DNA of 64,000 nt. It comes from Anastatus disparis (lineage: Eukaryota; Arthropoda; Insecta; Hymenoptera; Eupelmidae). Where the stretch lies: positions 1,984,001 through 2,048,000 of the forward strand of contig JAFFSR010000218.1 in the NCBI GenBank assembly GCA_017163975.1. The letters are read 5' to 3'. Below the pieces are notes generated by a model. The model had not been told where the DNA came from. It did not search any database and saw nothing but the letters and a program-made list of their open reading frames with translations. Positions 20,577-31,956 of the stretch are shown here, one piece after another. Position 1 is the first letter of the stretch. Each line of letters opens with the position of its first letter. Made by a program: the position numbers and the translations under genes.

Positions 20577-23099
20577 ATGTCGATTATGCCAACTCTGGAT
20601 CGACTAAAGGAGAGTCTTAAAACTGCTCCAAAGATTATAATTGATGGTACCTTGATGACATTTGATTGTGAAGGCCTTGATGAATTTTACACTGAAAAAG
20701 CTGCACAAGAACTGCGAGAAACACCTGACGTTACCGAAGAGGCTCTCAAAATTTTTATGGATTTACTTGCAGGTCGAAGAACGTGATAATTTTCGTATTT
20801 TATATAATTTAACATGCAATTCTAATACGATCATTTTTAATTCAGAACTTTTAGCTTTTATATAATTCAATAATTAAAAATTTTTTTTTTAACACATTTT
20901 TAAAGTATATTTTTTTCCATTTCTTTTACTTCAAAGAAGTAGAAAATAGTGATGTAGTAACTTTTAAACTTAAAAATTATGTTAATTTTCTATACTAAAG
21001 TTATTCGATAGACGTAGAATATCGGTTGACATCAGGTGAAATATGTTAAAAAATGATATAAATAAGAAAAAGCAATACTTAAGTTAGATTTATGCAAAAA
21101 TTATTTGTATATATCGCGGAAAAAAGTATGATTTTTTGGCGAAAAGCGCATTGACACCGTGTTTTTGGGAAGGCCGAAACTTGCTTTTTATAGAAAACAC
21201 ATTCGTCATCAAGGTCATGTTTTGTTTGTCTTGGAAAGACAAACAATTTGCATACTCGAAAATTGAAAAATATAAACAGTATTTTTTTAAATGGCAAATA
21301 ACGATTAATTTTTATTTTTATAAAATTGCAGATTTGTAAGAATAATGTTTTGTATATATTTTTTGAAAATAGACCAAATTAGAGCATATTAATCTAATAT
21401 TCAGAAAGAAATTATTTGAAAAAACTTTTGCAGCATTTATCTTTTTATTAATGAATTATATAAAAAATAAAATTTAAATAATATTTTACAGAAGAAAAAG
21501 ATTTATTCATACCAAAGGATAAAGAATTTCTACAAATGTTTCTTCGGAGATGCAAATGGTATCCAGATAGTGCTTTCCGGTTGGTATGTCCTATAGTTTT
21601 TTTATAATACTTTTTCATACTAATGCGTTAAATTGTAACTTGCGCTATTGATATGCAAGAGGGTTGGCGAAGCCAATTTTCAATGCAATTCCACAAGTAA
21701 TCCGAATTTTATACAGTTTCGACACTGAATAAAAAATTCAAACATTCAATATAAAGATATAAAAATTTGAAATTTCTTTTATAATAGTTTTATAATATAA
21801 AATTTTTCTAATAATTTTAAATTAAATAACCGGATTCAAAATTTTACCAATTTTATAATAATGATTCATTTTTCTTCTATAAAAAATCGTGTTTTTTTTC
21901 AAAACAGATAAAGAGATATTACGATTACAAAAGAAAACATCCAGAATTCTACAATGATTTCATACCAAACAAATACCGAAGTCTTTTTCTTTCGGGTGTA
22001 TTCTTACCATTACCAAGACGAACTGCTGCCGGGGAACGAATTGGTATCATTCAGTCCGGTCTCTGGAAACCTAAAGAAAATCCTGTCAATGAAGTTTTTC
22101 GCGGAATTTTAATGTACATGGAGGTCGCAGCGCTTGAAGTCAAAACACAAGTAATTTTTCTATTGAAATTCTCACGCTTTTTTAGCGTCGTTTATTAATT
22201 TTAATAATATTTGGAAGAATAATAATTTTAAAAAAAGAAAAAGCCACTTATAATTTCCACTTGAATAAATTATCTAAAATTAGCAAGCAACAATATGACA
22301 TATCACTGTTCTCCAATTTCTATTTGGCAGGATGATAATATAAAAGATTACTGCTTGACAGAATTACTTACTATATTTTGAATGACAATATTTTGACAAA
22401 TAAGTTTCATTTTTTCCTTTCTTTATAATAATTTGGCGAAGTCGTTAATTTTCTGAATACAATTAAATTATCATTGATGATTTATGAATTTAAACAGGTT
22501 GACATTGCAGGTCACTGGATTCCATATGATCATTGATGTTGGAAGCCTGAAATTAAAACACGTAGCTCATTTCACACCAAGTTTCGCTAAGTCAGTGGTC
22601 GATTTTGTGGCAAACTGTTTGCCTGTTCGCTTAAAAGGAATCCATATAGTTAACAACCCATTTTTTTTCTTAATGATTTTTGCCTTCTTCAAACCTTTTT
22701 TAAATGTAAGTGTTCAATTTCTAATTAAATAAGTATTGTTTTTCGCATAGATCCATCCAAATATATTTCCAAAAAAAATCTTATCTCAAATTTATATGTT
22801 TTGTATAATAAAGGCCAAGCTTAAAGCAAGAATATTTATGCATGGCGATGATAGGGCATCTTTATTAAAACACATCGATGCAAATGCTCTACCCAAACAT
22901 TTGGGCGGTGAGCTTGATTTTCCAGCTAAACCTATGGATGAACCATATTACACTTACGTATGTACTTATGATGATTTCTTTAAAGGTACGTATACACATA
23001 TTAATTTAATATATTTACTCATATTTATTAAATTTATTTACTATTTATTTCAACTCATTTCCAGATAACAATCGTTACGGCTACGTCACGAAGACTTAA
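20577..23099 (+). CDS. CRAL-TRIO lipid-transfer protein, copy A
   Basis: Six coding exons: 20577-20772, 21492-21583, 21908-22150, 22511-22705, 22814-22985, 23065-23099; all introns GT-AG, phases 1,0,0,0,1; 310 residues. Exons 1-2 give the CRAL-TRIO N-terminal helical region with ELRETPDVTEEAL (about residues 43-55) and FLRRCKWYPDSAFRL (about 82-96). Exons 3-5 give the lipid-binding fold, with PLPRRTAAGER in exon 3, PVRLKGIHIVNNP in exon 4 (about 215-227) and LPKHLGGELDFP in exon 5. RLKG.H.VN and the GGE segment are hallmarks of the alpha-TTP/clavesin family, which carry hydrophobic ligands in the cytosol. No signal peptide or membrane anchor is seen. The start is the only upstream in-frame Met and matches the MSI start of the paralogues. 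Ligand unknown. Confidence 0.92.
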
Positions 23100-24600
23100 T
23101 AGGATTTTGTTAAATTTTGATACAATGTCTGGTGATTAATGAAGCTCTTGTCATTTAGAAAATGTAATTTAACAAAAAGAAGAATTTACCAAGACATTAG
23201 CTCTAAGTATTTTCTATGAAAATATAAATATTAATCTACTGTAAGCAATGTTCCAATTTATTTATTGAAAATACATTTTGTCAATAAATTAAAAAATATT
23301 GTTATAAAAAAAACTATGTATTTATTCTTAAAACAACTTAAATTTTTGTTCTTTGTTTTAAATTTTTTGTATAAGGTAAAGCGGAGTAAAATGCCATACT
23401 TAAGGTAAAGTTTCGAATAAAAACTACAAAAATTAAGTAGATAAAATTTATGTAACTCCATTAAGTAAAGATTATAATAATTTATTAAATATATCATACA
23501 TAAAATTTTGTATTCATTTAATTAGTTCAAAATTAATAACAATTTTTTAATTTTATATAAAAGTAAGATATTCTTTTGAGTAGATGTTACAGATTAACGA
23601 AAAAAAAATTAATTTTCGAAAAAATATTAAAAATAACAATAAATTACGTATTTTTTCAAACAACAGTAAATATCACGCTTATTTTTACAACAACATAATT
23701 AACTTTAAGGATTGCATTTAAGATATACCAGTAATGAAAACAACCTATATACATCCATACTTTATAGCCTCCACATTGAATCCAATCACATTTTAATATA
23801 TTTTTATTTTAAAATTCATTGTGTCATTTTGCTCGTACTATTGATAAACTACAAGTAAATATGTCATTGAAAAAAGTTTTATTTCTACCTTCTAAAAATA
23901 GTACTTTACGAATTATTCATTGTTACTTGTTATTTGTGTACAAAAACTTGTAATCAATACAAAGAGGGAAGATTCAAAAATAAAGAACGCATTGAAAAAG
24001 CAACTAAATTCACCTATTAATCGAGTGAACTGAAAATAAAGTCAGAATAATGTAATATTCTGTCGAAATAATGAGTTTACGAATTCTCCATTCTATCTGT
24101 TTATAAACAAAGAAAATATAATCAAGTGGCGTCTTCTTAACACTGGCATTAAGTCAAGCATTACTTAATTTTTTTAATGAATACAAAGTTATTTTATAGT
24201 AAATTTAACTTGTAAAAGTTTAATAATAAAAAACGCGAATTGGTGAAGAATTTATACGAAGATAAATGTTTTAAATTAAAGAATATTCTCGAATTTTTTC
24301 ACATTTTTCGAAAACTTTTTTGGGAATTCCAAATGTTGCAAAAAATTAAACATCATCCAAGAATCCTGAAAAAATTTAAAACTAATTCTAAAGTATTTTG
24401 TTGTTCAGAACTTTTTTTTAAACTTTACAACCTTTTTGAAAAGCATATGAAAAGATAATGAGGAACAAAGATTTTTGGAAGGCTCATACATTCTTACTAT
24501 CATATTGGAAGAAAAATATGTACAAATATTTTTTTTTAAATTCCAATAATTTTATAATCAAAATTATTTTAACAGATCATGCGATCGAATCAACGATTTT
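23100..24600. other. 3' UTR of copy A and AT-rich spacer
   Basis: The first ~70 bp contain the conserved GTGATTAATGAAGCTCTTG block found after other copies. The rest is AT-rich spacer; short frames here have no support. Confidence 0.45.
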
Positions 24601-24787
24601 GGTATTTAATGGGTTAACATTGTAATGATACAATGTCTCATTACAATTGAATAAAGTTCCCATCGATAATAGCACGATTCTTATATTCGTCTCTTGTGCA
24701 TCTTGATCAGTCTTCGACGCGACTTTGCTCGTTAAAGTGCTCTCGGAAATTATTAATACATATTTATTGTTTGTTTTCTATGTTGAG
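24590..24787 (+). promoter_or_regulatory. Promoter and 5' UTR exon of copy B
   Basis: TTGATCAGTCTTCGACGCGAC holds a TCAGT initiator with the likely start A at 24709. The transcribed part then carries CTCGTTAAAGTGCTCTCG and ends TGTTGAG at 24787 before a consensus donor GTATGT. The acceptor CTTCTCAG ends at 25965, giving a 5' UTR intron of about 1.18 kb that holds a SINE. The same module precedes copies D, E and F. Confidence 0.7.
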
Positions 24788-25264
24788 GTATGTGGTCGAT
24801 TTGATTTCCAAAAAGATTATTTTTTTCTGTTTATACTTCATTTCTTCAATTTATGCTCAGCTGAATATTTCGTTCATTTAGACAATCGCATGAAAATTAA
24901 TATTCAAATTTCGCAAACAAAGAAATGTACATAATTAAATAACGGCATTAAATGTTTTAAAAAATGATCATAGTAGTGCGACCGTAAGTTTAGTGTTAGA
25001 AATCAGAAGTAAAAACTATTTATATAAAGAAACATAATCTGAAATAAATCATTTGGATTTAATTTAAATAGTTTTATAATTTACAATTTACATTTTTTGT
25101 TCTCGTATCATAAAAAAAGTTTTTTATCAAACAATTAAATTTTAAAAAAATGAAAATGATAAATTAAATTAAAGAACGTGTAAAAACAAATTAAAATCCT
25201 TTATAATAAAGTTTCTAGCTCGAGTGAGTTAAGAAAGAGACTGATAATTTTCATGCGTTTAGAT

Positions 25265-25462
25265 GTGGTCTTCAGTGGCTTACTCGGTAGAGCGATGGAT
25301 TCGCAGCTCGAGGGCCCGAGTTCGAATCCCGCTCTCAGCCTATTTATACAGGCACCACTGTACGTTCGCATGTGCTTTATTTAGAAACACGCTGAAATGA
25401 CCACCGTCGCTGATTAGCATTGCAATCATAGCATAAATATAGCGACGTTAAATAAAAAAAAA
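25265..25462 (+). mobile_element. tRNA-derived SINE, copy 2
   Basis: TGGCTTACTCGGTAGAGCGATGG (box A region) and GAGTTCGAATCCCGC (box B) followed by the same body and a tail AGCGACGTTAAATAAAAAAA. It sits in the 5' UTR intron of copy B in the sense orientation. It is the best-preserved of the three copies. Confidence 0.88.
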
Positions 25463-25993
25463 TTAATCAGATTTATTCAAAATTATGATTTCATGTTTTC
25501 GTGTATAATCTTTACATGATATTTCAATATTATTAAAAAATATTTAATTGAAAAAAAAACACAAGTCAAGAATTTTTTAAATATTTTTTAATGGGTACAA
25601 TGGAAATTTATACCATTTCAACCTCAAAATTATAACTTTAATATGATTATTCGGCTTTTTTAAACTTCTCGTTCCGAAAATAAAGCCTTTACACACCCGT
25701 TGCATAATGTACTATTTCATGTAAAAATTATTTGTTAGACCATTTTTATTGTACATAAAATAATAAAATTGCACATATGTATGTTAAATATCATATTGGA
25801 TACACATATGTGAAAATAATATACTGTATGAGTAGATCGTGAAACATTAGAAATTTAGAATTTTGTAAAACTAGCAGAGGAATTTTTTGGATACTTTATT
25901 AAATATTGAAGAAAAAATTTTTCTTACTGCTCTATTGTCTTTCTTTATTTTTTTTCTCTTCTCAGGGCAAGATAAAACTAAACCCAATTGAAA

Positions 25994-28900
25994 ATGTCGA
26001 TCGTGCCGGCATTGGAACGAGTGATGGAGAATTTCAAAACTAATCCATCAACGCTTATGATTGGTGGTTCCTTAATGATTCATGAGCGCGAAGAACTTGA
26101 TGAATTTTTCATTGAAAAAGCTAAACGAGAACTACGAGAAACACCTGAAGTAGCCGAAGAGGCTCTGAAGATTCTTCTGGATCTACTCGCAGGTTAAATA
26201 GTATAATTTTTTTATATTATAAAATTAAATGTGTCAACCAGATATTATGATCATTTTATTTTTCTTTTGATGACTTATAACATAAAAAAATTATTCATAA
26301 TTATTAATGTAAAAAAAATTATTCAACGAAAAAAAAAATTTGTTTTCAATTTATTTATTTAACATTTGAAACTGTAACAGGTTTATATATCTGCATTATC
26401 CATTAAATTATTTACAATTCTGCCTGTCACAATACATAATTAATCATTCGAGGCTGCAAGTATAGCTTGGTTTATTTACAATATTAATTTTTGCAAATGA
26501 TTTTGCTATGGAGTAATGATTCGATCAAGCTCAATTTGTAAAAATAATAAGCTTACTTGGGAAACTTTTATCAGTATACCAGGTAGTTTTTGATTCTTAT
26601 GGTTGAAACACAGAATTTCAAAATGTAAGGTTCTAATTAAAAACTTTTTTTCGTCAATTTATAATCTTCAAAAATTCCTTTTTAAAATGATAACATTAGA
26701 TGGACATAATCATCCAACTTAAATTAAATATAATGAACATACAATTTTTTAAATTAAATTGTATAATTATAGAAGCAAATAAAGTAATTAAATTTGCCTC
26801 TAATTGCAGTTATAAAATTACAAAACACTTTTTTAATTTTCTTTGGATGTTTTATAGTGCATAATAATAACAATTGATTTATATTTTGGTGTATGTTGAT
26901 CTTGTTAAAAAAAATAAAATTTAAATAATATTTTACAGAAGAAGAAAACTTATTCGTACCAATGGAAAAGGAGTTTCTACAAACGTTTCTACGAAAATGC
27001 AAATGGTATCCAGAAAGTGCTTTTGAGACGGTATGTTACTTAACCAATATTTAAACAGTATGATTAAATACTCAATTATAATCCAAAAAAAAAAAAAAAA
27101 AATTATAACTTGCGTTAATATTTATTTAATAAATATTTTTGTGAGCAATGTGAAATAAATATAAATTATATTATTTTTCCAATAATAATTAACATTTTAA
27201 ATATTTACACTTGATTTACGGCTTCTTCATTATCATTATTGAATTCTGCAAAAATCACAATTGGCTTATGGTAATTATAATAAGAAATCAAATTTTTATG
27301 TTGTATATTGTATAAAAATTTTGCTAAAACTGTAATGATGGTTATATCATAACTTATTTCAGTTTTTAAATCTTTCAAATGTCTCATGACAAACATTATT
27401 TTTTGTTTTTAATGATGTATTTTAGATGATTGTTATGAAAATATTTCAATATTTTTGTAAACTAAAATTAGAAATAGACAATTGAATATTAAAGCTTCGC
27501 AACAAAGTTTGATTGTCTAAAATCAGTAAATTTTTACTTGAATCATACTAAATAGTAATTTACATCTTTTCACCAAAAGTCATTCGATTTGTTTTTATTC
27601 AACTTTCTTTGAAAATCTATGAATTCGCTTATTTTTGATTACACAGTAGCAATCATTCATATTTGCAAATTTTTAAAATTTTAATATTTAACGATAATAG
27701 AAACAGACGAGAGAGAACAATAGCTGCATTGCTCGGCGAGAGTTAATTTATTAACGGTTTTTCTTCTTTAAATTTCAGTAAAAATCTAAGACTTCCCTGG
27801 TAGAAATTGAAACTTTTTTTACCATTTTATGTTCACATTTCTACCATTGATTTAACACTGAAATTACTAATAAAACAACTTTTCAATTATTTATTTTTAA
27901 AATGTAGATTGCCGAAAAATCCATCACGTTTTGCTTTTTCATAGAGAAAGCATTGTATTTTAATCCAAATCATGGTAGAAGGTAGTTCAGAACAGAATAT
28001 TGTTTTTTATAAATTTGCTTTACTTGTAACTATTTGAATATTGATATATTTTACATTGTTATTTAGTTTTTAATGTATATTCAATAAAAAAACAAAGCAT
28101 TAAATTCAATAAATTTCAATTCTCAATCATCAAAAATTAAACTAACAATATTTTAACAAAATTACCAATTCACCTTAATAATAAAACAATCCGAAATTTG
28201 TATAATCCTATAAATTTATTATAGAATTATAATTTATATGTTCACATTCCTACCAGGGTTATCTACAAGCAATAATAAAATTTAATTTTTCTTATACAAC
28301 TAATCGTGGTAATTCTCTTACAACAGATAAAGGAATATTACAATTACAGAGAAAGCCATCCAGAATTTTACGACCATTATTTGCCAAGTAAGGTAGAAAA
28401 ATTTTTTCTCTCAGGTATATTTACAACATTGCCACGACGAACTGCCAAGGGGGAACGTGTTATTTTACTTCAAGCAGGATTCTGGAATACTAATGAAGTA
28501 TCACTTAATCAAATTCTTGCTGGGCTTTTAATGTTCGTCGATGTTGCAGCAGCCGAACTCAAAACACAAGTAATTACGATATTTAAATGTATTTTAATCT
28601 CTTTAACGATTTTTATTAATCTTAAGAAGACGTTGGATCTCTCTATCCTTTTCTAATTGAAAAATTTAGGTTTTTGGAAAAACTAGTAATTATTGATAGA
28701 AATTAAGAGTTGTCCGCAATTCATATAGTAAAAAGCAATATTTTTTTGATGAGGACAAATTAATTTTGTGGCTTTGTTTTGAAGAAAAGTTTGACATTCT
28801 TAAATATCATATTCCCTAGCCTAACCTATGATTTTGTAAGTATGTCAAACTTTTCTTGAGAATAAAGCATCAAATTTAATTTGTCCTTATCAAAGAAAAT

Positions 28901-30123
28901 ATTGCTTTTTACTGTACAAGTTGCGGATAACTCTTAATTTCTATCAATAATAACTAATTTTTCCAAAAACCTACATTTTTTAATTAGAAAAAGATAGGGA
29001 GATCCAGCGTCCTCTTAATAAAAATTACGTTGTTTATGCTTACTATGCAATCCAAACTAAGATTTATATAGAAGACCAAAGATTTTGTTAATTTATATTG
29101 AGTTGGGTAGATTTAAACTTTAAAAAAAATAATAGTTGCATCCATTACTTGTAATGGAACAAAATTTCAATTCAGAACATTAAATGCGAATCATGTACTT
29201 ACAAACAATTTGTAAATTGAACTGACTTTTTATATTTGTTTCCTTAAAAAAAAGACAATACAAAAAAGATTCTCAAGTGAACGTTAATTCAGTCTACAAA
29301 CATAATTCAGGTGCGCAAACAGCAGTTGAATTTTTTAAATTTTATTACCGTAAAGTATATAATTACTATTGACAGATACAGTGCAAGAATACACGAGTTC
29401 GCCACAATTTATTTTATTCTTGAGAATATAATGGATAAGGCTTTCATCTATTCCAAACAATTTATCATTTTACTTATATGACTATTGCAGGTTGCCGGTG
29501 TTCACGTTATTCTTGATGTTGGAAGTCTTGGTTTAAATCACGTAGCTTCCTTTTCGCCATGGTCTGCTAAAGCAATTGTCGATTTTTCTGTTAAATGTTC
29601 GCCAGTTCGATTGAAGGGCTTTCATGTAGTTAATAATCCATACTACTTTTTTATGATTTTTGCTTTCTTCAAACCATTTTTAAACGTAAGTATGTATTCC
29701 TTTGATATTCCATTGATATATTTCTTAATCTAATTCATAATATTGAAAAAAACTACTTTGAAATAAGATCAAATAGATATAAGATTTCTACAATTTTAAA
29801 AAATTCATCCAAACAATATATTTTTTAAAACACAGGCTAAATTTCGTGACAGAATATTGATACATGGTAACGATAGTGAATCTATACTGAAACATATCGA
29901 TGCAAATGCTCTACCCACACGTTATGGCGGTGAATTAGATTTTCCGGATGAACCCATTCGCGAGCCGATGTATAAGTTTGCGAGCAATTTTGAAGAGTAT
30001 TTTGAAGGTATTGTAATATGCGTGATATTTATTGAAATATGTGTAATTTATAGTACTAATTACTATATATTTCATATTTTTTTTATAGATACCAAACGTT
30101 TCGGTTACATCACAGAACGTTAA
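25994..30123 (+). CDS. CRAL-TRIO lipid-transfer protein, copy B
   Basis: Exons 25994-26192, 26939-27030, 28327-28569, 29491-29685, 29836-30007, 30089-30123; 311 residues; phases as in copy A. Exon 1 keeps ELRETPEVAEEALKILLDLL; exon 2 reads FLRKCKWYPESAFET, where the usual ..RL end is replaced by ..ET. Exon 3 has TLPRRTAKGERVILLQ and exon 4 PVRLKGFHVVNNPYY. The C-terminus is DTKRFGYITER. Introns 2 and 3 are lengthened by MITEs (27795-28258 and 28622-29018). The Met at 25994 is chosen because the in-frame upstream codon is TTG and the MSI start matches the paralogues. Role as a cytosolic lipid carrier is inferred from the family. Confidence 0.92.
27795..28258. mobile_element. MITE with CCCTGGTAG termini, in intron 2 of copy B
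   Basis: Left end CCCTGGTAGAAATTGAAAC and right end GTTCACATTCCTACCAGGG form imperfect terminal inverted repeats. The same terminus appears at 58759-58929 and, single-ended, at about 278. It includes GCTTTTTCATAGAGAAAGCA near 27932, which resembles the end of the 40970 element. No coding capacity. Confidence 0.7.
28622..29018. mobile_element. 397-bp fold-back MITE flanked by TTAA, in intron 3 of copy B
   Basis: Outer end TTAAGAAGACGTTGGATC is mirrored by GATCCAGCGTCCTCTTAA and the two arms pair through most of their length, for example GGTTTTTGGAAAAAC with GTTTTTCCAAAAACC, meeting near 28825. TTAA edges and the TTAAGAGGA-type end are shared with the fold-back at 8329-8715. Confidence 0.85.
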
Positions 30124-31254
30124 TAAAATTTGTATTAAATGATAATTAAATGCCTTGTGATTAATGAAGCTCTCGTCATGCAGATAATTTTATTAAAACG
30201 AACAAAAAAATATAGCAAGAGATTAGTTTTATGTAAATTGTATTTCAAGTTTTAGTTGGTTGCGAAAATATGTGCAGTAACTATTTTTGTTTGATAGGCT
30301 TCACAATATTGTTGCAATAAATTTTAATGTTAATATTCATCAATATTCATTATTATATTAGAAAAACTTTGAAGTTCAACCAAAACATCTTATTTTTTTT
30401 TAAAAATATTAGATTTATTGGGCATAAATTTTTTCAAAACTTTGTAGGAGAAAAAATTAAATTTATTAGACAGAAATTTATTCAAAACTTTTTAGAAGAA
30501 AAAATACTTAAAAACTAGATGCATACCAAAGATTTAAAGATAAATTCTCTTTGTAAGTAATATGTTAGTAAAAATATTGTTACATCAAATTGTAATTTTT
30601 ATTCTAAATTGTTCTAATTTTCATACGAATAATCGTACGTTATGTAAACATTTATTACAGTACATTACTGACTATTAATTTCAAAAGGCGAAAGTTTTGG
30701 ATCACTTCTTGAGCTAGTGAAATTGTTATTCTAATATGAAATGAAAATAAAAGATTGTTTTGTAATAAAAGAATAAAATATGTAATAACTGTACAATAAA
30801 AATGTTGATGATTATTTTACAAATTTATAAAAAAATGTCTGAAAAAAAAATTTTGTTAATCACTCTTTTTTCTCTCTTTTATATTATTATCTTTTATTTG
30901 AAAAAATATTACATTTTTTTTCTATATTTGTGATTACTAAATATAATAATTTCTTAAACAACAAAAATAATGGTATTGGAGGTTTAATTATAATTAAAAT
31001 TAATGATTATCTTTGATTGCACGTAAGAAAGGATATAGAAAAATAATTGGTAAATTTTTTTTATTTAATGTTTATCAAAAAGCAGGTGAGTCTCGTGAAA
31101 AATGTTTAATGTATAGATATATAATTACATGTTTATAATATAAAATTATGACATAACACATTATTTCAACATTTTTGATAAATATTTAACCAGAAAAAGA
31201 AAAATCACAGCAGATTACATTTTTAGATCTTATTATGAATCCGATGAATTATTG
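30124..31254. other. Spacer between copies B and C
   Basis: Begins with the conserved 3' UTR block (GTGATTAATGAAGCTCTCG at 30157-30175). No gatCAGTC promoter module was found up to copy C. A perfect-looking donor CAGGTGAGTC lies at about 31082-31091 and could mark an alternative first exon for copy C. Confidence 0.4.
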
Positions 31255-31537
31255 CACTGAGAAAAATTCTATCGAAAAAATTACTATTTCAGATAGTAGC
31301 CATGGGACATACTTTATATGTATAAAAATTACTATTTTAAATTGTAAAAATTGCTATTTTAAATAGTAAAAATTTAGATAATTCAGAATTTTCTAAATTT
31401 TTACTATTTCAAATAGTAAAAATTGTTATTTGAAATAGCAATTTTTACTATTTGAAGTAGTAATTTTTGTACATATAAAGTATGTCCCATGGTTACTATA
31501 TCAAATAGTAATTTTTACGATAGAATTTTTCTCAGTG
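31255..31537. mobile_element. 283-bp fold-back MITE with CACTGAGAAAAATTC ends
   Basis: CACTGAGAAAAATTCTATCG at the left is exactly mirrored by CGATAGAATTTTTCTCAGTG at the right. Inside, ACATACTTTATATGTA/TACATATAAAGTATGT pair and many TTACTATTT...AAATAGTAA palindromes are repeated. It lies about 420 bp upstream of the copy C start codon, where the promoter module sits in sister genes. Confidence 0.85.
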
Positions 31538-31956
31538 TGCATGTAAAATGTTAATTTTAATATCATGCGGATTTAAAGAAATAAATTTTTTTATGTAGAA
31601 ACTGCAATCATAAAGATGATTATTTTTCGGAAGTAAAGCTAGTTTTAAATTCTTTAAAAATAAAAATTTTAAATATTGAATAATTAATAATGTCGCGTAT
31701 AATAAAATCAAAATGTAGTTAGATCTTTCCATTGTATGTAAGACAATGGAAATTCACATATAAATGTCGAACGTTGTGTGTCTAAGATTCACGTGCATGA
31801 AAGTGGTATACTTTATGACCCGTAAATTATTCAAAATTCAAAACAGCTTGAATTCATTACATGATTTTGAAATGAAGAAGAAAACTGTTATTGTACAGTT
31901 CTTTTTGTCAATTCTTTCCTCTTTGCCGGACGAAGTAGAACTAAAACGAAACAAAA

